From Paraburkholderia sp. BL25I1N1 (GTDB lineage: Bacteria; Pseudomonadota; Gammaproteobacteria; Burkholderiales; Burkholderiaceae), in NCBI RefSeq assembly GCF_003002025.1, contig NZ_PVZB01000012.1:124001-188000 (forward strand): a DNA stretch of 64,000 nt, in the 5' to 3' direction. The notes beneath the pieces were generated by a model, which ran no database searches, was not told the DNA's origin, and saw only the letters and a list, made by a program, of their open reading frames with translations. Shown here in pieces: positions 63,423 to 64,000 of the stretch (within the stretch, counting starts at the first letter, position 1; the number at the start of each line of letters is the position of its first letter). The translations under genes and the position numbers were made by a program.

Positions 63423-64000
63423 ATGGACAACCTGAACGGCATCGTCGCGTTCGTGCGCACCGCGGAGACGCTCAGCTTCGTCGCGGCCGGACGAAAGCTC
63501 GGCATCTCGGCGTCGGCGGTCGGCAAGACGATCGCGAGGCTCGAGCGTGCGCTCGGCGTGCGGCTGTTTCACCGGACCACGCGCCGAGTCACGCTGACCG
63601 AAGAAGGGCGGCATTTCCACGAGCGCTGTCATTGGATTCTCGAAGAGTTGCGCGACGCGGAGGCAATGCTATCGAAGGCAGCGCAAGCGCCGCGCGGCCG
63701 GCTACGCGTCAGTCTGCCCGTGATCGGCTATCGCTTCCTGCTGCCGGTGCTGCCCGCGTTCAGCGCGCGCTATCCCGACGTCGAGCTGGATCTTGATTTC
63801 AATGACCGGCTTGTCGATGTCGTCGATGGAGGTTTCGATGCAGTGATCCGCAGCGGTGCTCTCACCGACTCAAGCCTCACATCGCGTCGGCTCGGGCCCT
63901 TCCTGTTCGTGCTCTGCGCATCGCCCGGCTACGCTGCACGCGCCGACCTGCCGCGTACGCTCGACGGGCTGGCCGGGCACAGCTGCGTGCGTTACCGGTT
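63423..64000 (+). CDS. LysR-family transcriptional regulator (3' end beyond the window)
   Basis: The visible 192 residues begin MDNLNGIVAFVRTAETLSFV, then AAGRKLGISASAVGKTIARL for the winged helix, and enter the effector domain with LPVIGYRFLLPVLPAFSARY and DAVIRSGALTDSSL. The frame is open to position 64000, so about a third of the protein is missing. Divergent to the efflux gene with 145 bases between, the usual arrangement for control of the pump. Confidence 0.9.
   Translation, partial: MDNLNGIVAFVRTAETLSFVAAGRKLGISASAVGKTIARLERALGVRLFHRTTRRVTLTEEGRHFHERCHWILEELRDAEAMLSKAAQAPRGRLRVSLPVIGYRFLLPVLPAFSARYPDVELDLDFNDRLVDVVDGGFDAVIRSGALTDSSLTSRRLGPFLFVLCASPGYAARADLPRTLDGLAGHSCVRYR

Overview
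The window looks like accessory chromosomal DNA of a Burkholderiaceae bacterium, most likely Paraburkholderia, Caballeronia or Burkholderia. The basis is a DUF3331 protein, a small secreted DUF4148 protein, a Burkholderia-type trimeric porin, many LysR and HxlR regulators and a fairly GC-rich composition. No rRNA, tRNA, CRISPR array or replication origin was recognised.

Layout. 0-3 kb: the 3' end of an efflux outer-membrane factor, an HxlR regulator with a histone-like tail and a LysR regulator. 3-6.3 kb: a quinone-reductase-like flavoprotein flanked by two related LysR regulators. 6.7-15 kb: a large winged-helix/NB-ARC regulator, a hydrolase lacking its nucleophile serine, a DJ-1/PfpI protein and several small or secreted proteins. 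15-34 kb: a dense run of redox and electrophile-handling genes: short-chain dehydrogenases, catalase, OsmC, a cation/proton antiporter, a second DJ-1 paralogue, a tautomerase, a PRC-barrel protein, an isochorismatase-fold hydrolase, a WrbA-like flavoprotein, DUF1330, GST, an EF-hand protein, a lipoprotein hydrolase and an aldo/keto reductase. 34-40 kb: a scarred mobile region holding an AAA ATPase remnant, an IS30-family element whose transposase is interrupted by an ORF-less group II intron, and truncated genes.

40-53.4 kb holds a coherent catabolic locus: a DctA-type transporter, a racemase-family protein, a GntR regulator, a porin, pyruvate kinase, GapN, an MFS acid transporter, an isopropylmalate-dehydrogenase-family enzyme, a Tat-type amidohydrolase and a DUF1537 kinase. 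Four copies of TTGTA-N16-TACAW sit before its transcription units and look like the GntR operator. I infer a route from a four-carbon acid sugar or its lactone to triose phosphate and on to pyruvate.

54-60 kb: a QorR-like HxlR regulator diverging from azoreductase, DsbA-family and QorB-like genes. The azoreductase and QorB-like genes share a duplicated leader, which makes the azoreductase N-terminus chimeric. From about 61.65 kb to the end the DNA is visibly richer in G+C and encodes a DHA2-type efflux pump and a divergent LysR regulator.

The best candidates for follow-up are the group II intron in the IS30 transposase, supported by EBS1/EBS2 pairing, domain V and exact restoration of the frame; the four-site operator set; the hydrolase with Ser replaced by Gly; and the duplicated leader with its chimeric azoreductase.
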